Part shown: in pieces, positions 8,965 through 18,131 of the stretch | How the letters are laid out: each line of letters opens with the position of its first letter | How positions within the stretch are numbered: the first letter of the stretch is position 1 | Source: Chloroflexota bacterium | Lineage (GTDB): Bacteria; Chloroflexota; Chloroflexia; Chloroheliales; Chloroheliaceae | Assembly (NCBI GenBank): GCA_028287745.1 | Contig: JAQBPB010000104.1 | Location: forward strand, 1-64,000 | Direction: 5' to 3' | Length of the DNA: 64,000 nt | Notes under the pieces: generated by a model | What the model was told of the DNA's origin: nothing | Database searches by the model: none | The model's input: only the letters and a program-made list of their open reading frames with translations | Translations under genes and position numbers: made by a program

Positions 8965-9594
8965 TTAAAAAGAGAGGGTCGCGATTTCAGCGGCGATATT
9001 CCGGCGGGCCGGGCCTTCCAGCGCTTCAAAAAGTTCGCTGGTACAGTAGAGCCGGGGCCGGGTTAAAAAACTCTCCAGGACTTTCTTGCGACCCTGGCGG
9101 TAGGCTTCGTCCTCGACCCAGGCATATTCCTGGCGGATAGCCCGGGCATACGCCTGGTATTGTTCCCTCGAAGCGCCCAGGATAGCCAGGTCGGCATCCA
9201 GCAGCACCCGGCCGTTTGCGTCATTATCAGGGGTGGTGTGCTGCCTGGTAAGCAAGATAAGGCGGGTAGTTTCGGCGATAATTTCGGCCGGGAGCCGGAT
9301 TTCCTTCAGCCGCTGCCCGGCCAGTTCGGCGCTCTTTTCCTCGTTATCTTTGGCCGTGGAGTCGTAAATAATGTCGTGATACCATGCGGCCAACCGCACG
9401 GCGGTACCGTTTTCAATTTTGTGGCCCAGCGAGTCAACCACCTGCAAAACATGCCGGATGTGGGTCAAGGTGTGATAGTAACGGCCCAGCCCGCAATAGG
9501 CCCGGCTTAGTTCCTCGAAAAGGGCCAGGGCCGGTCCGGCAGCGACCCGGTACGGCTCCAGGATTTCCAACCAGTTTTGTTCCAGGCTTTGCAT
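8965..9594 (-). CDS. HD-domain predicted metal-dependent phosphohydrolase
   Basis: This 209-residue protein belongs to the stand-alone HD superfamily. The metal ligands are visible: His41 and His44/48 in YYHTLTHIRHVL, the His73-Asp74 doublet in AWYHDIIYD, and an Asp in LLDADLAILG. Relatives are annotated as predicted metal-dependent HD phosphohydrolases with nucleotide-type substrates, but the real substrate is unknown. It lies 29 bp downstream of the 687-residue GT-C gene and 43 bp upstream of the aldo/keto reductase gene on the same strand. Its C terminus (RNIAAEIATLSF) is intact. Confidence 0.82.
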   Translation of the reverse strand: MQSLEQNWLEILEPYRVAAGPALALFEELSRAYCGLGRYYHTLTHIRHVLQVVDSLGHKIENGTAVRLAAWYHDIIYDSTAKDNEEKSAELAGQRLKEIRLPAEIIAETTRLILLTRQHTTPDNDANGRVLLDADLAILGASREQYQAYARAIRQEYAWVEDEAYRQGRKKVLESFLTRPRLYCTSELFEALEGPARRNIAAEIATLSF

Positions 9595-9623
9595 ATTTAC
9601 CTGCTTTTAGGCTTTAGCTGCTT

Positions 9624-11687
9624 TTACTGTGTGGGGCTTACGAGTTCTTTTGAGTTTACTTCAGCTTCGGGTCTGGTCGTTTCCCGGTTAAGGGCGACTT
9701 TTCTGATATAGAAAAAGAGTAAATAACCCCACAGGCCGATGGTCACGACCGACATAAGCCACTGAGTTTCAACCCGGTTCAGGGTAACGCTCCACAGGTA
9801 GAAATTATCAGCCAGGGTCTTGGTCCGGGAGCGGTCTTCCTGGAACATTGCGATGGTGAGTTGTAAAAGTTGCAGCCAGCTAAGAACCAGGAACGGTTTG
9901 AACAACCGCCGGTCCAGGATGGCCGCGATACCCAGGAAAGGAATGCCGTAGATTACGTAGCGCTCTTTCATCTTGATTAGCCAGGTGAAACAGGTAAAGG
10001 CAAACAACCCGGCTTCCAGCCCGGCCTGTTTCAAGGTTTTGGAAATACCCCGGCTGAAATAAACAATCAGGCCCAGGGTCGTGGCGACAACCAGCGCCCC
10101 GACCAGGCTCATCCAGACCGGCAGTTCGACCCGCTGGTTGGTGATTATCAGGTAATTAAAGTTGGTCGCGTTAGGGTTGGAGTTGGTGTAGGTGCCGGTG
10201 AATTCCGGTTGGTTGAAATAGCGCACTACCTGGTTCAGGTCAAGCCCGAAAGGCGCGGCGGATAGCACCACCGCGACCGCGCCGCCCAGGCTTAAACCGG
10301 CCAGGGTCCGCTTCCAGCCGCAGCGTTGCAGCAGCAGCAAGGCCAGGATGGGCAGTAAAAACCAGGCTTGCGGCTTGGATATTATTAACACGCCCATCAT
10401 TAAACCCCCGGCTAAGCTCTGCCGCCGGAAGATAAAGAACAAGGTAATGACCAGGGCCAGGACCGGAAAGATGTCGGATTGGCCCCAAATAACCGCGTTG
10501 TAAAAGAAAGCCACATTAAAGGCGAGCAGGATTAGCCACTGCCTGGAGTACCCGGCGTTCTCTTTTCCCGCCTCGACAGCCTGGTTCTGGTTTTCTTTAC
10601 CGTATAGTTTTAACAACTGGTGAATGACAAAAATCACCGCCAGGAAGGCCAGTGAGGCGAAAATGCGCCAGGCCAGGTAGCTGTCGTGAAAGTCAAAGGG
10701 ATAGGCGGCCAGGTTATAGACCCAGATTATGTAGGACAACATGGGCAGGTAGTTGAACTTGGGGTCGTAGTTCCAGAGTCCCTTTTCGTGAATAGCGGCG
10801 CTCCAGCGGGTGTAATAAAGGGTATCGCCTTCGTAAGAAAGCCCGCTAAAGAGAAAGAAAGTTAGCAGCAGCCCGGCCGCTACCATAATGGGCAGGACGC
10901 CCCAGCGCCCGTTTGCCCGGATATTCCAGCCTTCCCACCAGTACACCGCGCCAATACCCAGGGCGATTAGCAGCAGCCACCAGCCGTGATGGAAAGTAGC
11001 GGGCGCTATCGTCAGCAATACAAAAGCGGTCAAACCGCTAAATAGCAAAGTTTCCAGCCAGCTCAACCCGGCCCGTAAAGTCCAGGTTGTCAGCACCACC
11101 AGCAAAATAATAGAAGCTGGCATAAATGGGGCGGGCCAGGCCAGGGACAGCAAATGCTTCTGGGGCAGGCTTATTTCGGAGTTGTAAAATATAAAACCAA
11201 GCTGGCGGGCGTCATTTTTTACCTGGAAGGCGTTTGTTTTAAACTGTAATAACAACCCTTCACCGCTGTTGCGGGCCGGGACGGTAAAATAGTAATCCCT
11301 GGTAGCCGGGTTGTTCGGATCAAAGGTAATTACGCCGACCGGGTTGAAATCGGTGTCAGGGCGGGCCGTACCTTCAAAAATTTCAATCCGGGCCGGGGGC
11401 GCGCCTTCGGGCCGGGCTAAATTTACTTTTAAGCGCAGTTCCAGCGGGGCATAGCGCGGCACATTGGGAAATAGCTGGGTGGAAGTACTCAGGCTCCAGT
11501 TGAAGCGCTCGCCGGTACTGTATGTTTCAATGCCTGAAAAGCCGTTAAAACCCTCGGCAGTCGGATTGGTGTCGGCCCCAAACCCGTAGCTTTTAGCCGG
11601 TAGACTAATAATGAAGACGATTAATCCAATTAAGCCTACAATACCGGCTACTTTTAAGGGGAAAGATCTGCGAAGGGGGAGCGACAT
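9624..11687 (-). CDS. GT-C type polytopic glycosyltransferase with periplasmic N-terminal domain
   Basis: This 687-residue membrane protein has an N-terminal anchor (about 12-32), then about 130 extracytoplasmic residues predicted as a beta-sandwich (LELRLKVNLARPEG...), then roughly 11-12 transmembrane helices. The acidic loop GLSYEGDTLYYTRWS and the WGQSDIFP motif resemble DUF2029/GT87-like and PIG-M-like mannosyltransferases that use lipid-linked sugar donors. The acceptor is unknown. A 155-bp gap separates it from the upstream pair of similar membrane-protein genes. It is the third large polytopic gene of the cluster, which suggests envelope glycan or glycolipid assembly. Confidence 0.72.
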   Translation of the reverse strand: MSLPLRRSFPLKVAGIVGLIGLIVFIISLPAKSYGFGADTNPTAEGFNGFSGIETYSTGERFNWSLSTSTQLFPNVPRYAPLELRLKVNLARPEGAPPARIEIFEGTARPDTDFNPVGVITFDPNNPATRDYYFTVPARNSGEGLLLQFKTNAFQVKNDARQLGFIFYNSEISLPQKHLLSLAWPAPFMPASIILLVVLTTWTLRAGLSWLETLLFSGLTAFVLLTIAPATFHHGWWLLLIALGIGAVYWWEGWNIRANGRWGVLPIMVAAGLLLTFFLFSGLSYEGDTLYYTRWSAAIHEKGLWNYDPKFNYLPMLSYIIWVYNLAAYPFDFHDSYLAWRIFASLAFLAVIFVIHQLLKLYGKENQNQAVEAGKENAGYSRQWLILLAFNVAFFYNAVIWGQSDIFPVLALVITLFFIFRRQSLAGGLMMGVLIISKPQAWFLLPILALLLLQRCGWKRTLAGLSLGGAVAVVLSAAPFGLDLNQVVRYFNQPEFTGTYTNSNPNATNFNYLIITNQRVELPVWMSLVGALVVATTLGLIVYFSRGISKTLKQAGLEAGLFAFTCFTWLIKMKERYVIYGIPFLGIAAILDRRLFKPFLVLSWLQLLQLTIAMFQEDRSRTKTLADNFYLWSVTLNRVETQWLMSVVTIGLWGYLLFFYIRKVALNRETTRPEAEVNSKELVSPTQ

Positions 11688-11842
11688 CCGTTAAAAATCC
11701 TCTTGATGAAAAACAGGGAAGAAGCTATAGCCGGGCAATTATACTAAGCCCCAAAATAACTGTCAAACCTTTTCAGGACAGCCAGACCCTGCCCTTGCCA
11801 CCCCATACCTTCCTTAAACACTTAAACTAAACACGGCCCTGG

Positions 11843-14095
11843 TTACTTTTTACGGTACAAAACCACTGTTTCCAGGGCGTCCTGGGCCACTATGTCGGCC
11901 GGGCTGAAGCCGTAGTCGGCCGGGCTGGGCCCGCCGCTCCGGTAGAAAATAGCATACTCGAAGGTCTGTTTAGGCTGGGCCAGTTGCACTCCGCCGACCT
12001 GCCCGCTATAGACGCTGGCGAACGGGGCAAAATAGCGCCGGTCGGGACCAATTAGCCCGGCCAGCGTGTAGGTATACAGGCGGCGGCGGCTGTTTGTATC
12101 GGCCAAAAAGACACTCGAACCGGCCGGAATAAGTTCGGCAAATCTCTGGAAGCGCTGCGGGTCCGGCTTCACCCGGTAAACTACTTCTTTGAAGCGGCTG
12201 TCGGCCGGGTCGGCAAAGCTCCGGACCGCTTCAAGCCGCCCGCCCGGTCCGGCCTGCTTTTCCAGTTCCGCCCGGTTGGCATCAGCCGCCAACTCGCGGG
12301 TATGGACCACCACGAACTTGACTCCCAGCCCCTCGATGATATCCAGGGTGGCCGGGGCCGGAAAGCTCTGCATCTCATAATAAAGGCGGTCGTACCCGGC
12401 CGGTAAGATGTTAGCGCTGCCGTTGAGCATGGGTCGGCGGTGTTCCTGGGCGTAAAACAGGTAAATCGGGCTGCTGGTAATCGGGGTCGGAGTCGTGCCC
12501 ATCGGTAATTCAAGCAGCAGGTCTTTCGGGCCAATTACCTGGCGGGCTTCGGGACCGGCCAGCCAGCGGTAAAGGGCCGGGGCGTTTTCTCCGGTTGGGG
12601 TCGGTTGGGCCGGTAGGCCAGGCGCGAAAAATTCAAGGGCGACCAGCCCGGCCAGGCCGAATTGCAGGGCCGGTTTCCACCAACCGCCCGGTTTAAGGCT
12701 AAATTTTGGCCTAAGCCCGGCCAGGTAAGCTGTCCCAAAGCCCGCGCATACCGCCAGCCCCAGCATGAATAGTTGTCCAAAGCGCTGGGACACCCGCAGG
12801 GCCGAAAAACCGGGCACCAGTTCGTACAGCCATTTATACGGCAGGGGAATACCGGTCGGGTGCAGCCCGTAAGCTTCCAGGTTAAGGGCCGGTCCGAAAC
12901 TCAGTATCAGGCCGGTCATCGCGACAAATAGGAAAAGCCAGTACACCGGCCGCCGCCTGCGAACGGCCCCAACCAGCCCGGCCGCCGCCAGCCCTACGGT
13001 TACCATGCCGGGGTACATTTCCCGCTCGACTGAGGTCTGCAAATCAAAGATGCCGCGCTGGACCGGGTTATACAGCCAGCTGCGGTCGCTCATGCGGAGC
13101 AAGCTGGTCGGGGCGGCGCTCCAATAGCTGACTTCCGAAAGCTGTCGCTTGAAGCCAAATTCTTGCTGATAGCGGAGCGAAGGCAGCACAAACGGCAAGA
13201 TTAGCAGCAAGGCCAGACCCCCGGCCCCGGCGACCAGACCGGCCTGCTGCCCCAACCGCCGCCAATCCGGTTTTCGGACCGCTGCTTTATCCAGCGCCTG
13301 ATTGCGCCGCAAAAAAATCAAGCCGTACCGGGCCAGGCCGGACCGGACCGCGAAATAGTAGACCAGGTAGCAGCCGACCAGGATTGCTTCAAAATAAGCA
13401 AAGTAACCGGCGCTCAGGGCTTGCAGGACGAAAAAGAAAACAAAAAGGGCCAGTCCCCACCAGTGGCGCTTGCGCCAGGGTTCAACTGTGCCGGGGCGGG
13501 TATTTTCCAGGAAGCGAATCAGAAAGTACAGGCTGAAGATCATCCACTGCTGGGCGGTCAGGGGTAAATGCCCGTATTGGCCGTAGTGCCAGGGCGAAAA
13601 GGCAAAGACCAGCCCGGCGACAATCCCGGCTCCGAAGCTGCCGGTCAGGTGCCGCACCAGCAGCCACATGCTAAAGCCGCTCAACCAGAAGGAAGTGAAG
13701 TTTAGCAGGTTAAACGCCAGGGTCGTATTGCCGGTCAGCCAGATAACCGGCGCTCCCAGGAAGCCCAGGCCAGTCAAAAGCTCGTTAAGGGCGATACTAT
13801 CGGTCAGCGGGTAAAAGAAGGGATTCCGGTTAATGTTTAACGGGTTTTCCAGCAGGTTCCGGGCGATAAAGCCCATCTTCCAGGCGACATCCGGCGGATC
13901 GCCCCAATCCGGCAGGTAATCCCACAGTTTAATTGCCAGCGGCCAGGTGAAAGCGACGGTTGCCAGGGCAAAAAAGAGTAGGGCCAGCCAGCCCTGGGGA
14001 CGCCCGGCCGCCCTGGCCCGCCAGTCCGGTTTAATCGCCAGGCTTTCCGCTACCGTACTATCCTGGCTATTCAAAAAATCTTCCTGTTTAGCCAT
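11843..14095 (-). CDS. Large polytopic membrane protein, GT-C/YfhO-like
   Basis: This 750-residue protein has a cytoplasmic start, about 12 transmembrane helices, and a soluble C-terminal third (about 520-750) likely outside the cell. The first large loop contains DPPDVAWK and FFYPLTDSIALNELL, where an acidic pair after helix 1 is the usual GT-C donor or metal site. SPWHYGQYGHLPL is typical of this Chloroflexota membrane family. Its ATG overlaps the stop codon of the upstream 918-residue gene by one base (TGATG), so translation is probably coupled. Function in transfer of a lipid-linked sugar is inferred from fold only. Confidence 0.68.
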   Translation of the reverse strand: MAKQEDFLNSQDSTVAESLAIKPDWRARAAGRPQGWLALLFFALATVAFTWPLAIKLWDYLPDWGDPPDVAWKMGFIARNLLENPLNINRNPFFYPLTDSIALNELLTGLGFLGAPVIWLTGNTTLAFNLLNFTSFWLSGFSMWLLVRHLTGSFGAGIVAGLVFAFSPWHYGQYGHLPLTAQQWMIFSLYFLIRFLENTRPGTVEPWRKRHWWGLALFVFFFVLQALSAGYFAYFEAILVGCYLVYYFAVRSGLARYGLIFLRRNQALDKAAVRKPDWRRLGQQAGLVAGAGGLALLLILPFVLPSLRYQQEFGFKRQLSEVSYWSAAPTSLLRMSDRSWLYNPVQRGIFDLQTSVEREMYPGMVTVGLAAAGLVGAVRRRRPVYWLFLFVAMTGLILSFGPALNLEAYGLHPTGIPLPYKWLYELVPGFSALRVSQRFGQLFMLGLAVCAGFGTAYLAGLRPKFSLKPGGWWKPALQFGLAGLVALEFFAPGLPAQPTPTGENAPALYRWLAGPEARQVIGPKDLLLELPMGTTPTPITSSPIYLFYAQEHRRPMLNGSANILPAGYDRLYYEMQSFPAPATLDIIEGLGVKFVVVHTRELAADANRAELEKQAGPGGRLEAVRSFADPADSRFKEVVYRVKPDPQRFQRFAELIPAGSSVFLADTNSRRRLYTYTLAGLIGPDRRYFAPFASVYSGQVGGVQLAQPKQTFEYAIFYRSGGPSPADYGFSPADIVAQDALETVVLYRKK

Positions 14096-16851
14096 CAGGT
14101 TTGGGTATCCGACCGGTTGCCGCTGGCTACCAGGACCAGGCTGGCCGGTTCTTCGTCCGGTTCCGGTTTAACCCTTTTAGGCCGGAAATAGGACCTTAGC
14201 AGGAAAGCCGGGATTGCCAGGAATGTTAGTATGCTCAGAATATTGCTAAAAGTGCGCAGGGGCGGGTCCTGGAATTTAACTTTAACGGTATATTGTCCGG
14301 CATCCAGGTCCAGCATCATGCGGCGTCCTTCTTCCGAAACGGAAGTGGTATATTTGCGGCCGGTCTGGTCGGTGACGTTCCACCAGCTATCACTAAACCA
14401 GAGCAGCGGGACCGTCACCTGGCCCGGCTTGCTCAGGCTGGCGGTCAGTTCAAAACTATCCGGCCCGGTATTGCGCCAGCTTAAACTATCCGCCGGGGTA
14501 GCCCTAAGCTTATCGTTAAAGCTTGGAGGAAAGTAGCCGTCAATTTCGCGCCGGTTTTTAAGGCCGCGCGGGAGCCACACCACATCGGCCCGGTAAACCT
14601 GTTCCGTCAGGGCTCTCTGGCTGATAGTCCCATCAAACTTGACCGGCCAGTAAACGTAAGTCAGGTTATGCAGGGAAGCGTAAATCAACAAAGCCGTAAG
14701 GGCAACCGCCCCTAAAATGCCCCATTTAACTTTACCTAAAACGCCTGGCCAAACTTTCGCGGTTAATTCCGGTGCGTCTGGTTGCGTGCTGAGAACCTTA
14801 CCCATGACGAGGGCGCCAATCAGGGGTGCCGCGAAGACAATCGCGGGGGCCATCAGGCGTGAGCTAAAGTTAATCATGGCAAAGAAAGGGAAAGTGTCCC
14901 AGAAAAAGCTGGAAATGGACCATTGGAAAAAGAAAGTTACTGCCACCAGGCCGCCTAACAGTACGGCAAAGCCTCTTAGCCGGGGCTGCCTGAACCATAA
15001 AACAGCTGCGCCAGCCGCCGCCAACAAAAAATGTAGAGTTCCGAGAATGGCATAATCTTCCATATTCGGGCGTAATGCCCGCCAGAGGGCCAGGTCTTGC
15101 GGCCAATTTGCGTAAAAGTTGCGGGCCGGTGCGGCATCTGTCAGCCCTACTTTATCCAGTTCCAAAAAGGTTGGAATAGTGAAGAAGGCCGACAAAGCGA
15201 TCGTAACAACCGCGCCCAGGCTGATATTGAAAAAAGTCCGCCAGAAAAGCAGCTTGCCTGCACGCCACTCAATAAATAACAGCCCGGCTACAAAAAGGCC
15301 GCCCAGTGGCATAAAAAGTATTGACTGGGGGTTGTTGTTAAGCGGCAGTCCTGCGACACATATCCCAAGCCAGACCGGTCCCGTCCGGTTCAACGGCTGG
15401 CGGACCACCCTGGTCATCAGCAGAAAGACCCAGGGCAGGAAAGCCCCGGCCCAGGTGTTGCCAATCCAGCCGCTCTCATAAAGCCCGCCGATATGGTAGG
15501 GGTAATAGCAGAAAGCCAGCGCGCCCAATATAGCCGCCAGCCGGTTTTTCAAAAGCTCGTCACACCAGAAGTAACAGCCCACCATCCCAAAAATTACGGC
15601 CAGTACCTGGTGAAACATCATGGCGCTGCTAAAAGTCATCCCGGCCAGGTGTCCGAACTCCACCAGGTAGCGGGTCATGGGGCCGTAGTAGTTAAAGACC
15701 ATACCGCCCTGACCCCAGTTAAAATCGGGGGCGAAGCGCGGATACCAATTGCCCTGCTCAATCATGCGGTCAAGTTCGTTGATCCAGTAGAGGTGGTAGA
15801 ACGGAATATCATTGCTGCGGGTAAGCTGGCCCTGTAAAAGGCCCCAGATAGCGCCCAACGAGAGCGTGGCTAGCAACCCGGTATTCACAAGGTGCTGCTT
15901 GAAGTTATACTTCAGGGCCAGGGCCAGGAAAAGGAGACCACTGACCACCCATATCGTTGCGACAAAAGCAGCCAGGGCCAGCCCGTAATAGACCAGTAAC
16001 AACCCAATGGCTATAAGACCCCAAAGGGCATAAGCCAGCCGTCTGGCCGGGTACTTACCCGGAACCGCCCAGGCCAGGAGAGGCAGGGCGGTTCCCCAGG
16101 CTATTCCCGCTCCGTTGACACACAACCACTGGGGGAATGCCAGGCGCGCCCCACTGAACACGAGTAATCCGCCTATCCCGGCAAGGGCCGCCCATTTTAA
16201 ATTTTGTTGGCTACCAATAACGGTCCTGCCAAACTGGCGAAATTTCAAAAAGAGCAGGCTGACAACCAGGCTCCAGCCGGTCCAGGCTGCCAGCGGCGGC
16301 ACGACAAAGCCGAACTGGTTAGGCTGGGGGCTTACCTGAATCTGGCTGACTAAAAACCCCAGGTACCGGGGGTCGCCTATAGGTTTGTACAATTCGCTGC
16401 TGATTATGAGCCGGTTGGCATTGAGGCTGAACTCAGGTTTTGGCCCGGCTACCTCAAAGGTTAGCCGTTCGTCCTGGTCGGGTGGCAAAACACTGTTCTG
16501 GACCGAGGCAGTGAAGGTTTTAACCGGCCCTCTGGCGTTCAAAGTGACCTGTGGCGGGTTATCATCCGGGCGAGGGCCTATGCCAACTATTTTGACCTGG
16601 CTGGGCCAGCCGACATCCGGTATACGGGCTTCGGTATTGTGGTCAATTGTCCAGCGATAGCTAAACCGGTCGTTCCGCTCCTGGTCGCCCCAGCCTTTGG
16701 TCAGTTCCCAGCTGTCGTTATGGCCCTTTCCGGTATTTACAGTATAGCTAAAAGGGACCTGCCAGGTGGCAAGTATTATTAAAAGGCTAAAAAAGAAAAT
16801 AAGAGCGATCTGAGCAGGCTGGCGCGAGGCATATTTAATTAGAAAATTCAT
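14095..16851 (-). CDS. 6-pyruvoyl-tetrahydropterin-synthase-related (PTPS-related) giant membrane protein
   Basis: This 918-residue protein has one N-terminal helix, about 150 extracytoplasmic residues, then about 12-14 helices and a C-terminal soluble domain before a last helix near 880. The segment running from LYWINELDRM through RFAPDFNWGQGGMVFNYYGP is the signature of the family misleadingly named PTPS-related, whose members look like GT-C or YfhO-type proteins rather than pterin enzymes. It is the first gene of the coupled pair with the 750-residue protein. The upstream 311-bp spacer diverges to the CoA-transferase operon. The reaction is unknown, and envelope glycosylation is an inference. 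Confidence 0.72.
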   Translation of the reverse strand: MNFLIKYASRQPAQIALIFFFSLLIILATWQVPFSYTVNTGKGHNDSWELTKGWGDQERNDRFSYRWTIDHNTEARIPDVGWPSQVKIVGIGPRPDDNPPQVTLNARGPVKTFTASVQNSVLPPDQDERLTFEVAGPKPEFSLNANRLIISSELYKPIGDPRYLGFLVSQIQVSPQPNQFGFVVPPLAAWTGWSLVVSLLFLKFRQFGRTVIGSQQNLKWAALAGIGGLLVFSGARLAFPQWLCVNGAGIAWGTALPLLAWAVPGKYPARRLAYALWGLIAIGLLLVYYGLALAAFVATIWVVSGLLFLALALKYNFKQHLVNTGLLATLSLGAIWGLLQGQLTRSNDIPFYHLYWINELDRMIEQGNWYPRFAPDFNWGQGGMVFNYYGPMTRYLVEFGHLAGMTFSSAMMFHQVLAVIFGMVGCYFWCDELLKNRLAAILGALAFCYYPYHIGGLYESGWIGNTWAGAFLPWVFLLMTRVVRQPLNRTGPVWLGICVAGLPLNNNPQSILFMPLGGLFVAGLLFIEWRAGKLLFWRTFFNISLGAVVTIALSAFFTIPTFLELDKVGLTDAAPARNFYANWPQDLALWRALRPNMEDYAILGTLHFLLAAAGAAVLWFRQPRLRGFAVLLGGLVAVTFFFQWSISSFFWDTFPFFAMINFSSRLMAPAIVFAAPLIGALVMGKVLSTQPDAPELTAKVWPGVLGKVKWGILGAVALTALLIYASLHNLTYVYWPVKFDGTISQRALTEQVYRADVVWLPRGLKNRREIDGYFPPSFNDKLRATPADSLSWRNTGPDSFELTASLSKPGQVTVPLLWFSDSWWNVTDQTGRKYTTSVSEEGRRMMLDLDAGQYTVKVKFQDPPLRTFSNILSILTFLAIPAFLLRSYFRPKRVKPEPDEEPASLVLVASGNRSDTQT

Positions 16852-17162
16852 AAAATTTGCAAAGCTATTGTACGACTAAGCTATAACGGCTTTTTGTAGA
16901 ATTACTGTAACCACAGCAAACTATACAACCTGGAAAATACAAAGTCAAACCTTCCAAAAATCCAGCCTGGCCTTTACCAAAGGCCGGTTTGCCTTTTATC
17001 CTTGCGTGCGCGACTTTTTATATTATACTTAAGGAAATATGCTACTGCCTATTTTTACCTTTGCTTACGCTGGTCTTCGGTTGGCTCACTCGCTTCCGGC
17101 AGGTATGCAAGCGTCCCGCCCTGAAGAAAGCCAGGATTTATAAAAATCAAGGAGTTTGCTCT
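16852..17162. other. Divergent promoter region
   Basis: Non-coding spacer between the minus-strand membrane-protein operon and the plus-strand CoA-transferase operon. It holds a 7-bp hairpin GGCCTTT/AAAGGCC with a three-base loop at 16969-16985 and a promoter-like pair at 17002-17029. An open frame extends through the right part, but no conserved protein sequence is seen in it. Confidence 0.6.
17002..17029 (+). promoter_or_regulatory. Candidate sigma-70-type promoter of the CoA-transferase operon
   Basis: A TTGCGT (17002-17007), 16-base spacer and TATACT (17024-17029) lie 134 bases upstream of the ATG at 17163. The 7-bp hairpin at 16969-16985 sits just upstream and could be an operator. The location inside an upstream in-frame extension argues that translation starts at 17163. 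Confidence 0.45.
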
Positions 17163-18130
17163 ATGGCGAGCAAGTTAATCGGCCTGGCCGACGCTGCCCG
17201 GTTGGTCCCGGATGGCGCGACCTTATCGTTGGGTGGTTTCACGGCCCAGCGCCACCCCATGGCCTTTGTTTACGAATTAATCCGCCAGCGGCGGCGAGAC
17301 CTGTATCTGTTTGGGCATTCGCCCGGTGGTGACTGGGATATTCTGTTAGGCGCCGGTTGCGTCAAAAGGGTTGAGCTGGCCTACGAAGCCGACGAAGCCT
17401 TCGGGACAATCGGCCCGCGCTGGCGGCGAGCGGTCCAGGGCGGCCAGGTCGAGTGGGAAGATTACAGTAACTTCGGGATGGTCACGCGCTTCCAGGCCGG
17501 GGCAATGGGCCTGCCTTTCCTGCCTACCCGCACCATGTTTGGCAGTGATGTAATGGCAAAAGCCGCCCTGACCGCCGAACAGCGGGCCGCCGACCCCCGC
17601 ACAAGCCCTCAAAAACTGGCAGTTATCGAGTCGCCATTTCAGCCGGGCGAAAAGCTGATCCTCTTACCGGCCATTCACACCGAGTTTTGCGTCCTCCACG
17701 TCCAGAAAGCGACCGAAAACGGCCTGACCCGGGTCGAAGGGCAGACCTTTGCCGATAATATACAGGCACTATGCGCCGAGACGGTTATTGTCACAGCTGA
17801 AGAAATCGTGCCGGAAGACGAACTGCGCCGGGAACCGGAACGCAACTTCTTGCCGCCTTTCGCGGTAAAACACGTGGTTCACGTGCCTTTGGGTCACACC
17901 CTTACGCGGTCTACAAATATTATGATTACGATCCGCGCCAGCTAAAGGATTATCACGCCGCCGCGATGGTTGACGAAGATTTCCAGGCTTATCTTGAGAA
18001 ATACGTCTACGGTGTCGCGGATTTCGCCGGGTACCTGGCGGCGGTAGGCGGCTCCGGCCGTTTGGACGGCCTGAAAGCCGACCCGGAATATGGCTACAGC
18101 CCCAACCTAAAACGCAGGAGGCTCGATTAA
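17163..18130 (+). CDS. CoA-transferase subunit A (CatI/GctA type), interrupted by a -1 frame change
   Basis: This is the alpha subunit of a family I CoA-transferase (glutaconate or 3-oxoadipate type). The ATG at 17163 has a strong AAGGAG eight bases upstream. The protein begins MASKLIGLADAARLVPDGA and carries the SLGGF and FGHSPGG elements. The zero frame stops at 17943-17945, but homology continues in the -1 frame (SHPYAVYKYYDYDPRQL onward) to TAA at 18128-18130, giving the normal family length of about 322 residues. The junction lies at 17888-17894, which reads T_TTG_GGT in phase, a canonical X_XXY_YYZ slippery heptamer. Either recoding, a one-base deletion or a sequencing error explains it. 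Subunit B follows one base later. Confidence 0.8.
17871..17894 (+). promoter_or_regulatory. Candidate -1 ribosomal frameshift site
   Basis: The heptamer TTTGGGT (17888-17894) is in the zero-frame phase T_TTG_GGT, exactly where the family motif P-x-G-A/S-H-P demands a -1 shift. Just upstream, CACGTG-GTT-CACGTG (17871-17885) can form a 6-bp hairpin. A weak CGCGG/CCGCG stem (17905-17909 with 17933-17937) lies downstream. Function is unproven. Confidence 0.35.
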
Positions 18131-18131
18131 A

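Noticed and set aside
16989-17162. In-frame upstream extension of the CoA-transferase subunit A gene
   Set aside because: It overlaps a promoter-like pair, encodes no family sequence, and a strong AAGGAG precedes the ATG at 17163.
17871-17885. CACGTG pair as a parS site
   Set aside because: Only the TTCACGTG core matches the parS consensus, and it lies inside a coding region far from parAB.
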